A stretch of DNA of 64,000 nucleotides from contig OZ241345.1 in the NCBI GenBank assembly GCA_965200175.1, positions 682,001-746,000 on the forward strand, read 5' to 3'. Source of the DNA: Azophilus sp026709365 (GTDB taxonomy: Bacteria; Pseudomonadota; Gammaproteobacteria; Pseudomonadales; Azotimanducaceae). The translations under genes were made by a program, and so were the position numbers. The notes beneath the pieces were generated by a model. The model was not told the origin of the DNA. It did no database searches and was given only the letters and a program-made list of their open reading frames with translations. Within the stretch, counting starts at the first letter, position 1; each line of letters opens with the position of its first letter. Positions 19,372-28,349 of the stretch are shown in pieces.

Positions 19372-19430
19372 TGCCTCGTGCCACAAATCTGACGTACACC
19401 CGGCAGAGTATGGGCAGGGTCATTGAGGCG

Positions 19431-19814
19431 TTACCACAGCAGCTCCTCGGCGATGATCATCTTGCGCACCTCGGTGGTGCCGGCGCCGATCTCCAGCAGC
19501 TTGGTGGCGCGGAACAGGCGGTTGACCTCGGACTCCCAGATGTAGCCGCTGCCGCCGTGAATCTGCACCGCGTTGTCCAGCACCCGGTTGCAGCCGTCGA
19601 CGCAGTAGAGGACCGAGGCGGCCGTGCGGGCGTGGATTTCGCCACGCCCGGCCTGGGTTTCATCGGTGCGGTCGAGTTCGGCGAGCACCTGCCAGAAGAA
19701 GGTGTGCATGGTCTGCACCGCGACGTACATGTCGGCCAGGCGCTCCCGGCCGTAGCGGTCGGCTTGCTCCAGCAGGGCCTGCTGGTCGGCGGTCAGTACG
19801 AATTGGTCGGCCAT
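19431..19814 (-). pseudogene. Acyl-CoA dehydrogenase with large internal deletion
   Basis: The 127-residue frame joins the start of an acyl-CoA dehydrogenase (MADQFVLTADQQALLEQADR) directly to its C-terminal domain (RLADMYVAVQTMHTFFWQVL, then LDNAVQIHGGSGYIWESEVN and TTEVRKMIIAEELLW). Normal enzymes are near 380-390 residues; the middle, including the FAD and substrate contacts, is gone in frame. An active flavoenzyme is not expected. It follows the PTPS-like gene on the same strand by about 70 bp. Confidence 0.75.
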
Positions 19815-19884
19815 TGGCGTTTCCATGTGGTCGTTAGAGCCTCAGCACCCCGTAGCGGGGTTCTATGGTTGGCCCAAGCGCACA

Positions 19885-20379
19885 CTACGGCAAGGCAGCC
19901 GGATGGCACTCAGCCTGCGCCCACTGGCCCGGCCCCGAGGAGACCTTGGCCACCAGCCGGTGGATGGCGAGAGGCTGGATGGCCGGATCCGCCCTGAGCT
20001 GCTCGACAAACCAGGCGGCCAGCGCTTCGACGGTGATGTTGGCTACCGGCAGGGTGCGCACGTCCCGGGGCAGGAAGGGAATGCGCTCCCTGTTGAACAG
20101 CGCGACGACGTAGCCGCCGTCATGCTCAATGCCCAGGTGCGGCGAGCGCTCCGGCAGCAAGGTGCGCTCGTCCAGGCCGTCGCACAGGGCCTTGAGCGCC
20201 GTCTTGACGATGTTGTAGTCGAAGGCCAAGCCGTCCTCGCCCACCTCGGCTTCGACCTCGAGCGCGACGAAGAAGTTGTGGCCGTGCAGGTTCTCGCGTT
20301 CGGTGGCGGAGAACAGCGTGAAGTGCGCGGCGGCGAAGTGCAGCGCCTCCTTGGAGATTTCAATGCGGGTGCGCGGCAC
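19885..20379 (-). CDS. PTPS/QueD-family enzyme
   Basis: A protein of the 6-pyruvoyl-tetrahydropterin synthase / 6-carboxytetrahydropterin synthase family, which act on dihydroneopterin triphosphate in pterin or deazaguanine pathways. About 164 residues from a GTG at 20379 (PRTRIEISKEALHFAAAHF). The zinc histidines are in HFAAAHF and LHGHNFFVALEVE, and NITVEALAAWF is the family's helix. The Cys normally placed just before LHGHN is absent (SATERENLHGHN), so it may be a divergent subfamily. It begins 20 nt after the HAD gene stop, in an apparent three-gene unit with HAD and CULT genes. Confidence 0.78.
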   Translation of the reverse strand: MPRTRIEISKEALHFAAAHFTLFSATERENLHGHNFFVALEVEAEVGEDGLAFDYNIVKTALKALCDGLDERTLLPERSPHLGIEHDGGYVVALFNRERIPFLPRDVRTLPVANITVEALAAWFVEQLRADPAIQPLAIHRLVAKVSSGPGQWAQAECHPAALP

Positions 20380-20399
20380 GGCGAACAGCCGACGTGTTC

Positions 20400-21086
20400 C
20401 TAAGCGGCGCCTTCGCGCACTGCGGCAGCGAACTCGGCCATGCTGGTGAAGGTCCAAGTGGGGGTGGCGGCGACCGGCTTGGCCGCGCCCTTGGACGGGC
20501 GATTGATCCATGCGGTGTCCAAGCCCGCCGCCGTGGCCGGGGCGATGTCGTGAAAGCGGCTCTGGGCCACATGCAGCACCGGTCCCTTGACCCGGCCCAA
20601 GGCGGCTTCAAACACCTTCGGATCCGGCTTGTAGGCACCCACCTGCTCGGCAGTGATGACGTGGTCGAAGGGAACCTGCAAGTGCTTCGCCGACGGCTCG
20701 AACAGCCGGTCGTCGATGTTGGAGACGATGGCCAGCTCGAAGTGGTCCGCCAGTGTCTCAAGCGCGGCGACGGTATCCGGGAAGGCCGGCCACCGCTCCA
20801 CGCTCGCGCTGAAGCCTGCCAGTTCGTCCGGTTTTGGCGCAAACGCCAAGCGCTCGCCCAACCGCTCCAGCAGCCGCGCCAGCACGTCGGTGTAGGTGCC
20901 GCCCTGGGCCTGCAGCTCGGGCTCCACCTGGCTGAACGCCTCCAGCACGAACTCATCGATGACATGGACGTCGTAGCGCTCAAGCAGCGGCTGCAGGTAG
21001 CCGGTGATGCCGCTCTCCCAATCGATCAGCGTACCGTAGCAGTCGAAGGTGAGGGTCGCGTACTGGCCTGGATCAATCGCTGTCAT
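20400..21086 (-). CDS. HAD-superfamily hydrolase (2-haloacid dehalogenase-like)
   Basis: A 228-residue HAD hydrolase. Motif I is LTFDCYGTLIDWE (nucleophile Asp), motif II AIVSNID, motif III lysine in GAYKPDPKVFE. Motif I plus the cap region resemble type II haloacid dehalogenases. However, motif IV reads HVAQSRFHDIAPATAAGLDT, as in the phosphatase-like relatives, so the substrate is open. Its start overlaps the end of the CULT-domain gene by 14 nt, showing translational coupling. Confidence 0.85.
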   Translation of the reverse strand: MTAIDPGQYATLTFDCYGTLIDWESGITGYLQPLLERYDVHVIDEFVLEAFSQVEPELQAQGGTYTDVLARLLERLGERLAFAPKPDELAGFSASVERWPAFPDTVAALETLADHFELAIVSNIDDRLFEPSAKHLQVPFDHVITAEQVGAYKPDPKVFEAALGRVKGPVLHVAQSRFHDIAPATAAGLDTAWINRPSKGAAKPVAATPTWTFTSMAEFAAAVREGAA

Positions 21087-21483
21087 ATTGTATGCGGTCC
21101 AGGATCAATCCATAGAAGAAAGCCCCACCGGGTGCGGCGATGCGGTCAAAGTACCAGCCGAGATGGCGGCGGCAGTCGGCGCAATTGGCGATGCGCCACT
21201 GAAATCCCATGAACCAGGTGTCCGCCCGTTGCGGTGCGCCAGCGATCTCGCAGCCGAGCGCCTGGCTGAAGCAGCCGACGTGGAACTGCAGGCCGTAGGG
21301 GTTGGTGAAGCGGTGGTCATGGCTGCCGTTGACTTCCGCCCGGTCGCCGCGCCGCCCGATGACCGTGGAACAGACCGCGCAGTAGATGTAGTCCTTCCCG
21401 CGCGCTTCGTCATCCTCGGGTTCATCCCCAAGCAAATCGGCGAGCTTCGGCTCCAAGTGTTCCTGGTCAGCAACTTCCGGCAT
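21073..21483 (-). CDS. Bacterial cereblon-like CULT-domain protein
   Basis: A 136-residue protein made almost entirely of a CULT domain, the thalidomide-binding fold of eukaryotic cereblon that also occurs in some bacteria. Two zinc knuckles are present: YCAVCS (Cys35, Cys38) and NCADC (Cys101, Cys104). The three cage tryptophans are at 90, 96 and 110 (TWFMGFQWRI and HLGWYF), spaced 6 and 14 residues apart exactly as in human CRBN W380/W386/W400. HDHRFTNPYGLQFHV matches the conserved strand. No Lon or DDB1-binding part is present. It heads a unit with the overlapping HAD gene and a PTPS-like gene. Physiological ligand unknown. Confidence 0.88.
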   Translation of the reverse strand: MPEVADQEHLEPKLADLLGDEPEDDEARGKDYIYCAVCSTVIGRRGDRAEVNGSHDHRFTNPYGLQFHVGCFSQALGCEIAGAPQRADTWFMGFQWRIANCADCRRHLGWYFDRIAAPGGAFFYGLILDRIQYDSD

Positions 21484-21577
21484 GGGAGGGTGGGAGAAAC
21501 GATGCTCCTGGGGAGAAATGTTGGCGGTGGGGCCCTTTGGGCAGTGAGACGATTATGGCACTCACCTCAAAACACCT

Positions 21578-21981
21578 TCAACAGCGGCCTCTGGGTTGCT
21601 TGCCGACCGCATCGCGCCGCCGGGCCTTCCCGTTCCGGGAGTCCGCCGGGTTCGGGCGACGACCCACGGATAAGGGCGTCCCGCCCTCAATGACGCTCAG
21701 GGCTGGGGCGCTCCAAGGTGCTAGGTCCAGCAAGCCAACGAATCGCAGCCGATTGACGCCCGCCTCGGCCAAGGCCCGGCTCCCTAGGCCGAGCTCGGCG
21801 TCATCCATGCTGCCGCCGTGCAGCCGGCGCAGGTGGCAGAGGATGGCGAGCGCAGCGCCGGAGTCGATGGGCCGCTCCAGCGCCGCCTCCGGCTGCCCTG
21901 CCGGACCGTCAATGGGCAAATTTTCCGTCTGGTCAGGATGCAGGGTTGAAATTTGAAGCCGAAACCCTATGTTGCGCTATC
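21578..21981 (-). other. Weak open frame, possible gene remnant
   Basis: A minus-strand frame (TTG at 21919, open to 21981) codes segments such as SGAALAILCHLRRLHGGSMD and RALAEAGVNRLRFVGLLDL that look protein-like, but the last third (from about 21725 down) is repeat-like sequence. No family recognised. Could be a remnant truncated by repeat DNA. Confidence 0.25.
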
Positions 21982-22037
21982 TTGAAGCCGAGGTGAAAGT
22001 CGGCTGTGCGCTGGACTTGCGTCAATAAGGACATCAG

Positions 22038-22934
22038 ATGATTGAAGCGGATCGGCTGACGCGCCGCTACGGCGACTTCGTGGCCGTCGATGAGGTCTCG
22101 TTTGCCATCGAGCCGGGCGAGGTCGTGGGCCTGCTGGGGCCGAACGGAGCTGGCAAGACGACCATCATGAAGATGCTGACCGGCTTTCTGGAGCCGAGCG
22201 GCGGCCGGGTGCTGGTCGATGGCGGGGAGCTTGAGAGCGACCCGCGCGCCGTGCAGCAGCGGCTGGGCTACCTGCCGGAAAGCCTGCCGCTCTACCCGGA
22301 GCTGCTGGTTGTGGATTACCTGGCCTACGCGGCGGGCTTAAGGGAGGTCGATGATCCGCGGCAGGCGGTGGTTGAAGCCATTGCGGCCACCGAACTGGGC
22401 GACAAGGCGCTGGAGCCGATCGGCACCTTGTCCCGGGGCTTCAAGCAGCGGGTGGGCGTGGCCCAAGCCATCCTGCACAAGCCCCGCTTCCTGATTCTCG
22501 ATGAGCCGACCAACGGCCTTGACCCCGGCCAGACCCAGCACATGCGCGAGTTGGTGCGGGAGCTGGCCCGCTCGTCCACCGTCATTCTCTCCACGCACAT
22601 CATGCAGGAGGTCAACGCCGTCTGCGACCGCGCCCTGATCCTGCGCAACGGCGCCCTCGTGCTCGACGAGCGGCTCAAGGACCTGCAGCGCAGCAACGTG
22701 CTGTGCCTGCGCACCGCGCCGGACGCGATGCTGTCCGCGCCCTCGGGAGTCAGCGCTTCCAGCCTGGGCGACGGCCGCTGGCGCCTGGAGGTTGCGGGTG
22801 ACCTTGACGCCGCCGCCCGCGCCATCGCCGAGTCCTTGGTGGCAGACGGCGCGCCCGTCTATGAACTCGCCGCCGAGCAGCGGGATCTGGAGACCCTGTT
22901 TCGGGAAGTGAGCGCAGCCGGGGAGGCGTCCTGA
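22038..22934 (+). CDS. ABC transporter ATP-binding protein (GldA/ABC-2 type)
   Basis: A 298-residue ATPase energising the permease encoded by the next gene. Walker A GPNGAGKTTIMK, signature LSRGFKQRVG, Walker B FLILDEPTNGLDPGQ, and switch His in ILSTHIMQEV are intact. The C-terminal 70 residues form the accessory domain seen in GldA/NatA-type subunits. An AAGGA site precedes the ATG. Its stop overlaps the permease start (TGATG), showing tight coupling. Confidence 0.93.
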   Translation: MIEADRLTRRYGDFVAVDEVSFAIEPGEVVGLLGPNGAGKTTIMKMLTGFLEPSGGRVLVDGGELESDPRAVQQRLGYLPESLPLYPELLVVDYLAYAAGLREVDDPRQAVVEAIAATELGDKALEPIGTLSRGFKQRVGVAQAILHKPRFLILDEPTNGLDPGQTQHMRELVRELARSSTVILSTHIMQEVNAVCDRALILRNGALVLDERLKDLQRSNVLCLRTAPDAMLSAPSGVSASSLGDGRWRLEVAGDLDAAARAIAESLVADGAPVYELAAEQRDLETLFREVSAAGEAS

Positions 22935-25864
22935 TGAACCTTCAAGCCACACGCCGCATCGCGGCCAAGGAACTCACCCTGTTCTTCGCCTCGCCCACCG
23001 GCTATTTGTTCCTGGCCGCGTTTCTGGCGGTCACCCTGTTCGTCTTCTTCTGGGTGGAAGCCTACTTCGCCCGCAACGTGGCCGACGTGCGGCCCATGTT
23101 CGAGTGGATGCCGGTGATGCTCATCTTCCTGGCGTCGGCACTGACCATGCGCCTTTGGAGCGAGGAGCGGCGCACCGGCACCATGGAGTTCGTCTTCACC
23201 GTGCCGGCCCGCACCTGGGAGTTCGTGCTGGGCAAGTTCGGCGCCTGCCTGTGCCTGCTGGGCCTCGCCCTGCTGCTCACCCTGCCGCTGCCGATCAGCA
23301 TCGCCTTCCACGCCGACCTCGACTGGGGGCCGGTGCTCGCCGGCTACGCCGCCGCCTTCCTGCTCGGCGGCGCCTACGTCGCCATCGGCCTGTTCGTCAG
23401 CGCCCGCACCGACAGCCAGATCGTCAGCCTCATCATGGCGAGCTTCGCCTGCGGCGCGTTCTATCTGGTGGGCAGCCCGGTGCTGACCGAGCTGGCCTCC
23501 GGCGGGCTTGCTGACTTCCTGCGATCGTTGGGCGCCGGCGCCCGTTTTGAGTCCATCACCCGGGGCGTGGTGGATTTCCGCGACCTCTACTACTATGTCT
23601 CGCTGGCCGCCGTGTTCCTGGCACTGAACGTCCATGGCTTGGAGGTGCAGCGCTGGGCCAAGGACGGTGAACGCACCCGCCATCGGGCCTGGATGGTCGG
23701 CACGACGCTGCTGGCCGCCAACCTGCTCGCCGCCAACCTGTGGCTGGCGAGCTTCTCAGGGCTGCGCATCGACGTCACCGAGGGGCGCATCTACTCCATC
23801 TCCGACGCCACCCGGGGCTATCTCGCACAGCTTAGGGAGCCGCTCCTGATTCAGGGCTACTTCAGCGCCAAGACCCACCCGCTGCTGGCCCCCTTGGTGC
23901 CGCGCATGCGCGACCTGCTGGCCGAGTACGAGATCGCCGGCGGCGGCAACGTCAAGGTGCGCATCATCGACCCGGCGGACGACCCCGAGCTTGAGGACGA
24001 GGCCAACACCAAATACGGCATCCGGCCCGTGCCCTTTCAGGTGGCCGACCGCTACCAATCCAGCCTGGTCAACTCCTACTTCGATGTGCTGGTAAGCTAC
24101 GGGGACGAGTACGAGGTGCTGGGCTTCCGGGATCTCATTGAAGTCAAGGTGGCGGGCGAAGCGGACTTGGACGTGCAGCTGCGCAACCCGGAGTACGACG
24201 TCACCCGCAGCATCAAGAAGGTGCTCTATGGCTTTCAGGGCGGCAGCAGCATCTTCGCCAACATCCAAGCCCCGGTGACCTTCACGGGTTATGTGTCCGC
24301 GAACGACAAGCTGCCCGAGGCGTTGGTGGCGTTCCGTGCGGTGGTCAGCGACGTGCTTGATGAGCTGCAGGCGGAAAGCGGGGGCAAGCTCAGCGTTGAG
24401 TTCATCGACCCCGATGCCGAGGGCGGCGCCGTTGGCGCTGAAATCGCCCAGAACTACGGCTTTCAGCCCATGGCCACCAGCCTCTTCGACACCAATGCCT
24501 TCTATTTTTACTTAACCCTCGCCGACGATGAGACGCTGGTGCAGGTGCCCTTGCCCGAAGCGCTGTCCGCCGAAGCCGCCAAGCGCGGCATCGAGGAGGG
24601 CCTAAAGCGCTTCGCCTCCGGGCTGCTGCGCACGGTGGCCTTGGTGACGCCGCCCGCGCCCGCGCCTTACATGGCCCAACAGGGGATGGGCGGCAATCAG
24701 TTCAGCCAGCTTCAGGGGCTGCTCGGCAACGACTTCAACGTCGAGACCGCGGACCTCGCCGAGGGCGTGGTGCCGGAAGCCGCCGACCTGCTGGTGGTGG
24801 TGGACCCCAAGGAACTGTCGGACAAGCAGGTTTTCGCCATCGACCAGTTCCTGATGAAGGGCGGCACCGTGGCGGTCGCGGCCAGCGCCTTTGAAGCCAA
24901 CTTCGCGGCGCAGACGCTGACCGCCGCGCCGCGCGTCACCGGCCTCGAGGATTGGCTGGACCATCTCGGCGTCGGCATCGGCGAGTCCTTGGTGCTCGAC
25001 CCCGCCAACGCCGCCTTCCCGGTGCCGGTGACCCGCAACGTGGGCGGCTTCAGCTTTCAGGAGCTGGTGATGCTGGACTACCCCTACTTCCCCGACATCC
25101 GCGCTCCCAGCCTCAACCCTGACTCGATCATGACCTCGGGGCTGCCCCAGGTGACCATGGCTTGGGCGTCGCCCATCGAACTCGATGCGGAGAGGAACGC
25201 CGAACGGGAGATCGTCGAACTGCTGCGCACCTCGCCCGGCAGCTGGCTGTCCACCTCCACCGACGTGCTGCCGCGGATCAACGAGCAGGGCCTGAGCGCC
25301 TTCACGCCGGACGGCGACCAGCAAAGCCGCTTGGTCGGCGTCCTGTTGAGCGGACGCTTCGACTCGTTCTTCGCGGGCCAGCCCTCGCCACTGCTTGAGG
25401 AGGAGGCCGCGGCGGAAGAAGCGGATGGCGAAGCCGACCTGGCGGACCTGGCGGAGGACGAGGATGAAGCGAGCGAGAACGACGGCCTTGGGGTGGTGAC
25501 CTCAGTGATCGAGCGCTCCCCGGAGTCGGCGCGCCTGTTCGTGTTCGCCTCCAACGGCTTCCTGGCCGACCAGACCCTGCGCATGCTCGGCTCCGCGGAC
25601 GGCACCATCTACGGCAACTCGGTCCAGCTGATGGTGAACGTGGCGGATTGGTCGCTGGAGGACCAAACGCTGCTCGGCATCCGCGCCCGAGGCAACTTCA
25701 ATCGCACGCTGCCGCCCTTGGCGGAGCAGCAGCAAGCCCTCATCGAGTACCTCAACTACGGCTTCGCCCTGGCGGGCATCGGGGCGGTTTTCGCCGTGCG
25801 GCGCTGGCGCGCGACTGTGGCGAGGCAAACCTACGGCGGCTGGTTGGCGGGAGAATCGGCATGA
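22934..25864 (+). CDS. ABC-2 permease fused to GldG-like auxiliary domain
   Basis: A 976-residue membrane protein. Residues 1-235 form a six-span ABC-2/GldF-type permease (start RRIAAKELTLFFASPTGYLF). From about 245 another membrane segment opens a GldG-like periplasmic/extracytoplasmic part (GLRIDVTEGRIYSISDATRG, then KVRIIDPADDPELEDEANTK and FEANFAAQTLTAAPRVTGLE), ending with an acidic stretch near 820 and a final membrane span (YGFALAGIGAVFAVRRW). In many bacteria these are two genes; here they are one. It overlaps both neighbours by a few bases. Likely part of an envelope export or remodelling transporter; the substrate is unknown. Confidence 0.88.
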   Translation: MNLQATRRIAAKELTLFFASPTGYLFLAAFLAVTLFVFFWVEAYFARNVADVRPMFEWMPVMLIFLASALTMRLWSEERRTGTMEFVFTVPARTWEFVLGKFGACLCLLGLALLLTLPLPISIAFHADLDWGPVLAGYAAAFLLGGAYVAIGLFVSARTDSQIVSLIMASFACGAFYLVGSPVLTELASGGLADFLRSLGAGARFESITRGVVDFRDLYYYVSLAAVFLALNVHGLEVQRWAKDGERTRHRAWMVGTTLLAANLLAANLWLASFSGLRIDVTEGRIYSISDATRGYLAQLREPLLIQGYFSAKTHPLLAPLVPRMRDLLAEYEIAGGGNVKVRIIDPADDPELEDEANTKYGIRPVPFQVADRYQSSLVNSYFDVLVSYGDEYEVLGFRDLIEVKVAGEADLDVQLRNPEYDVTRSIKKVLYGFQGGSSIFANIQAPVTFTGYVSANDKLPEALVAFRAVVSDVLDELQAESGGKLSVEFIDPDAEGGAVGAEIAQNYGFQPMATSLFDTNAFYFYLTLADDETLVQVPLPEALSAEAAKRGIEEGLKRFASGLLRTVALVTPPAPAPYMAQQGMGGNQFSQLQGLLGNDFNVETADLAEGVVPEAADLLVVVDPKELSDKQVFAIDQFLMKGGTVAVAASAFEANFAAQTLTAAPRVTGLEDWLDHLGVGIGESLVLDPANAAFPVPVTRNVGGFSFQELVMLDYPYFPDIRAPSLNPDSIMTSGLPQVTMAWASPIELDAERNAEREIVELLRTSPGSWLSTSTDVLPRINEQGLSAFTPDGDQQSRLVGVLLSGRFDSFFAGQPSPLLEEEAAAEEADGEADLADLAEDEDEASENDGLGVVTSVIERSPESARLFVFASNGFLADQTLRMLGSADGTIYGNSVQLMVNVADWSLEDQTLLGIRARGNFNRTLPPLAEQQQALIEYLNYGFALAGIGAVFAVRRWRATVARQTYGGWLAGESA

Positions 25865-26883
25865 ACGGACGAATCGGCTTGCTGGGCGGGCTGCTGGCGG
25901 CTCAAGTGGCCATCATCGCCGGCCTGCTGCTGGCCAGCGGCTTGGGGTCCGACGCCGGCCGGTCGCAATTGCTCTCCTTCGACCCGGCCAAGGTGACCAG
26001 GCTCCGGGTATCGGGGGACGAGGGTGCCGTGCAGCTCATCCGAGACGGCGAGGACTGGCGATTGGCGCCGGGTTCGGACCAGGAGGCAGCGGACGGCCTG
26101 CCAGCCGACAGCGGCAAAATCAGCGAACTGCTCGCTGACCTCGCCGACCTCGACGCACCTTGGCCGGTCGCCACCAGCGACGACAGCGCGGAGCGCTTTG
26201 AGGTGACCGAGGGCAACCACCAGCGACGTTTGGTGATTGAGGACGGGGACGGCCCCGTGGCGGACCTGCTGCTGGGCACATCGCCCGGATACCGCCGGGT
26301 CCATGCCCGCGTCAGCGGCCAAGGCGATGTGTACAGCATCGATTTCTCCAACTTTGAGGCGCCCACGGATGCCGACCAATGGCTCGACAAGGCCTTGCTG
26401 GCGGCCCAGGGCGAGGTGTCCAGCGTCGTGCTTGAGGATGCTTGGCGGCTGGATAGGCCGGACGGCGAGTGGCGCATTGACGATGCCCCTGCTGACGCCG
26501 AAGTGGCCAACGACCTGGTTCGGCGCTTCACCAACCTGCGGGTGCTTGGCATGGCGGACGAAGAGGAAGAGGCGGATGGCGAAGGCGGTGCGGCCAGCGA
26601 GCCGGCGGGCGTGTTCCTAGTGACCGACGCGGACGGCGAACATCGCCTGGCACTGTTCCACGAAACGGAGGAGGACGACTACCGCTTGAAGTCGAACCGA
26701 GTGCCGGGGCGCTTCGAACTGGCCACCTACATCGCGGAGCAGATGCTCGCCGACCCGGCTGACCTGCGCTCGGCCGATGGGGCGAACGGGGCAGCGGATG
26801 CCGCGGAAGGGGCTGTCGAAGACGCGGCCCAGGCTCAGGACAACAGGCTCGAAGAGAGTTCGGCTTCGGATCAGGAAAGCTGA
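25861..26883 (+). CDS. DUF4340 protein, membrane-anchored
   Basis: A 340-residue protein with an N-terminal membrane anchor (GRIGLLGGLLAAQVAIIAGL) and DUF4340 repeats: LSFDPAKVTRLRVSGDEG, AVQLIRDGEDWRLA, and the second round VSSVVLEDAWRLDRPDGEWR. DUF4340 genes regularly follow GldA/F/G-like ABC genes and are thought to work with them in the periplasm. ATG overlaps the permease stop by 2 nt. The C-terminus is acidic and low complexity. Confidence 0.85.
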   Translation: MNGRIGLLGGLLAAQVAIIAGLLLASGLGSDAGRSQLLSFDPAKVTRLRVSGDEGAVQLIRDGEDWRLAPGSDQEAADGLPADSGKISELLADLADLDAPWPVATSDDSAERFEVTEGNHQRRLVIEDGDGPVADLLLGTSPGYRRVHARVSGQGDVYSIDFSNFEAPTDADQWLDKALLAAQGEVSSVVLEDAWRLDRPDGEWRIDDAPADAEVANDLVRRFTNLRVLGMADEEEEADGEGGAASEPAGVFLVTDADGEHRLALFHETEEDDYRLKSNRVPGRFELATYIAEQMLADPADLRSADGANGAADAAEGAVEDAAQAQDNRLEESSASDQES

Positions 26884-27627
26884 GTGCGGCCCGCTTTGGT
26901 CCGGCTCATCGGCTTCGCCACGCTGGCGGCCCTGGCTGGCTGCGCCTCCTCACCATCGCGGTTCGGAGAAGCCGCGCATGCCGCCGCCAAATCGCCGCGG
27001 ACTTGGGTGCCTTTGGCGGGCGCTGCGCTGCTGTCGGTGGGCGACCTCGACGATTCGGTGTCGGAATGGGCCGCGGATGAGCGACCCCTCTTCGGCGGCA
27101 GTGCGGACGGGGCCAGCGATGATCTGCGCGACCTCGCCGTGGCGGGCTATCTGGTCACCGCCCTTGCCGCGCCGGCTGACCGGCAGCGTTGGCGCCGCAT
27201 CGGCTGGGGAGTGACAGCCCTGTATGCCCAAGGCGGCGTCGTGGAGGGCCTCAAGGATGTCATCGGACGGCAGCGGCCGGATGGCAGCAATGATCGGGGG
27301 TTTCCTGCCGGCCATGCCGGGGTGGCCGCCAGCGCCGCCACCTTGGGGCAGCGCAACCTGAGCGCCTTGGCCATTGCCCCCGGTTGGCGGCTTGGTGCGT
27401 CCATCGGCTTTGATGCGCTGGCCGTGTGTACCGCCTGGGCGCGCATGGAGGCCGAAAAGCATCGCGCTGCCGACGTGCTGGCGGGCTACGCCATAGGCCA
27501 CTTCGCCGCCGCCTGGGTAACGGAAGCCTTCATCGAGCCGGGCCTGCCCGCCGCCGAGCTGTCCTTCCAAGGCGTCGGCAATGGCGGCGCCCTGCGCTTG
27601 ACCCTGCCGCTGCACCCCGCCCCATGA
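26884..27627 (+). CDS. PAP2-family phosphatase, putative lipoprotein
   Basis: A 247-residue membrane-associated acid phosphatase homologue, likely acting on lipid phosphates. A lipobox (LAALAGC) suggests a lipoprotein. PAP2 motifs: KDVIGRQRP (motif 1), FPAGHAGVAAS (motif 2, with the usual PSGH written as PAGH) and EKHRAADVLAG (motif 3, with the catalytic His and Asp). GTG start directly abuts the stop of the DUF4340 gene, so it belongs to the same operon. Confidence 0.88.
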   Translation: MRPALVRLIGFATLAALAGCASSPSRFGEAAHAAAKSPRTWVPLAGAALLSVGDLDDSVSEWAADERPLFGGSADGASDDLRDLAVAGYLVTALAAPADRQRWRRIGWGVTALYAQGGVVEGLKDVIGRQRPDGSNDRGFPAGHAGVAASAATLGQRNLSALAIAPGWRLGASIGFDALAVCTAWARMEAEKHRAADVLAGYAIGHFAAAWVTEAFIEPGLPAAELSFQGVGNGGALRLTLPLHPAP

Positions 27628-28349
27628 AGCTGGCTTTCCCGGACTATCTGGCTCGGCTGAGTTCCGCGCCGCGGGGGCCGCAAGCGGCCGCCTGCTTCGA
27701 TCTCGACCGCACCCTCATCAGCGACTACTCCGTCAAGGCCTTCTTCCTGGAGGGGGTCAGATCCCGCACGCTGTCCATTTGGGGGCTCGCCGCCCAGTTC
27801 GTGGCGCTGTGCAGATACCGTTTCGGCAGCCTGGGCTACCATGGCGCGATGGGCGCAACGCTCAAGGACTTGGCCAACCTGCCGGAAGCGGAAGTGATGG
27901 CGCTGGGCGAACGGGCCTTCAGGCGCCGCGTGGCGGCAATGATCTATGCGGAAGCGCGCGCCTTGGTCGCTGAGCACCGGCGCCTCGGCCATCGGCTGGC
28001 GCTGGTCACCTCGGCTACCCGCGCCCAAGCCGCGCCGGTGTCGGCGAGCCTGTCGATTGCGGATCTGCGCTGCACCGAGATGCAGGTGAGCGACGGCCTG
28101 CTGACCGGTGGGTTCACGCCCTGCCACGGTGAGACAAAGCGCCGCGCCGTGCTCGACTGGCTGGCCGAGGGGGGCATTGATGCTTCACGCACCTATTTTT
28201 ACTCCGACAGCGACGACGACCTGCCGCTGCTCGAAGCCGTCGGCAGGCCGGTGGCGGTGAACGCCAAGCCGCGCCTGGCCGAGATCGCCGCCGAGCGGCG
28301 CTGGCCGGAACTGACCTTAATATCGACGCAGGGGTCATGGCCTCGTTGA
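27624..28349 (+). CDS. HAD-IB family hydrolase (phosphoserine phosphatase-like)
   Basis: A 241-residue HAD phosphatase. Motif I CFDLDRTLISDYS, motif II LALVTSATRAQ, Lys in ETKRRAVLDW, motif IV FYSDSDDDLPLLEAVG. HAD-IB enzymes of this size often act on phospho-lipid-type or phosphoserine-like substrates. ATG overlaps the PAP2 stop, the last gene of the operon. The final 11 codons run into a 24-bp repeat and the start of a decayed toxin-antitoxin pair, so the natural C-terminus may have been replaced. Confidence 0.87.
   Translation: MKLAFPDYLARLSSAPRGPQAAACFDLDRTLISDYSVKAFFLEGVRSRTLSIWGLAAQFVALCRYRFGSLGYHGAMGATLKDLANLPEAEVMALGERAFRRRVAAMIYAEARALVAEHRRLGHRLALVTSATRAQAAPVSASLSIADLRCTEMQVSDGLLTGGFTPCHGETKRRAVLDWLAEGGIDASRTYFYSDSDDDLPLLEAVGRPVAVNAKPRLAEIAAERRWPELTLISTQGSWPR

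Larger units (their letters stand above)
17557..19403 (+). mobile_element. ISKra4-like insertion sequence, 1.85 kb
   Basis: Terminal inverted repeats are CCGGGTGTACGTCA then ATTTTGTG at the left (17557-17578) and, inverted, CCGGGTGTACGTCA then GATTTGTG at the right (19382-19403). It carries two overlapping frames for a transposase. No target duplication is obvious. Confidence 0.85.

Noticed and set aside
21640..21725. Possible third copy of the 177-bp TIR element
   Set aside because: Only short GGGCGTCCCGCCCTC-like similarity; no terminal repeats, so too weak to call.
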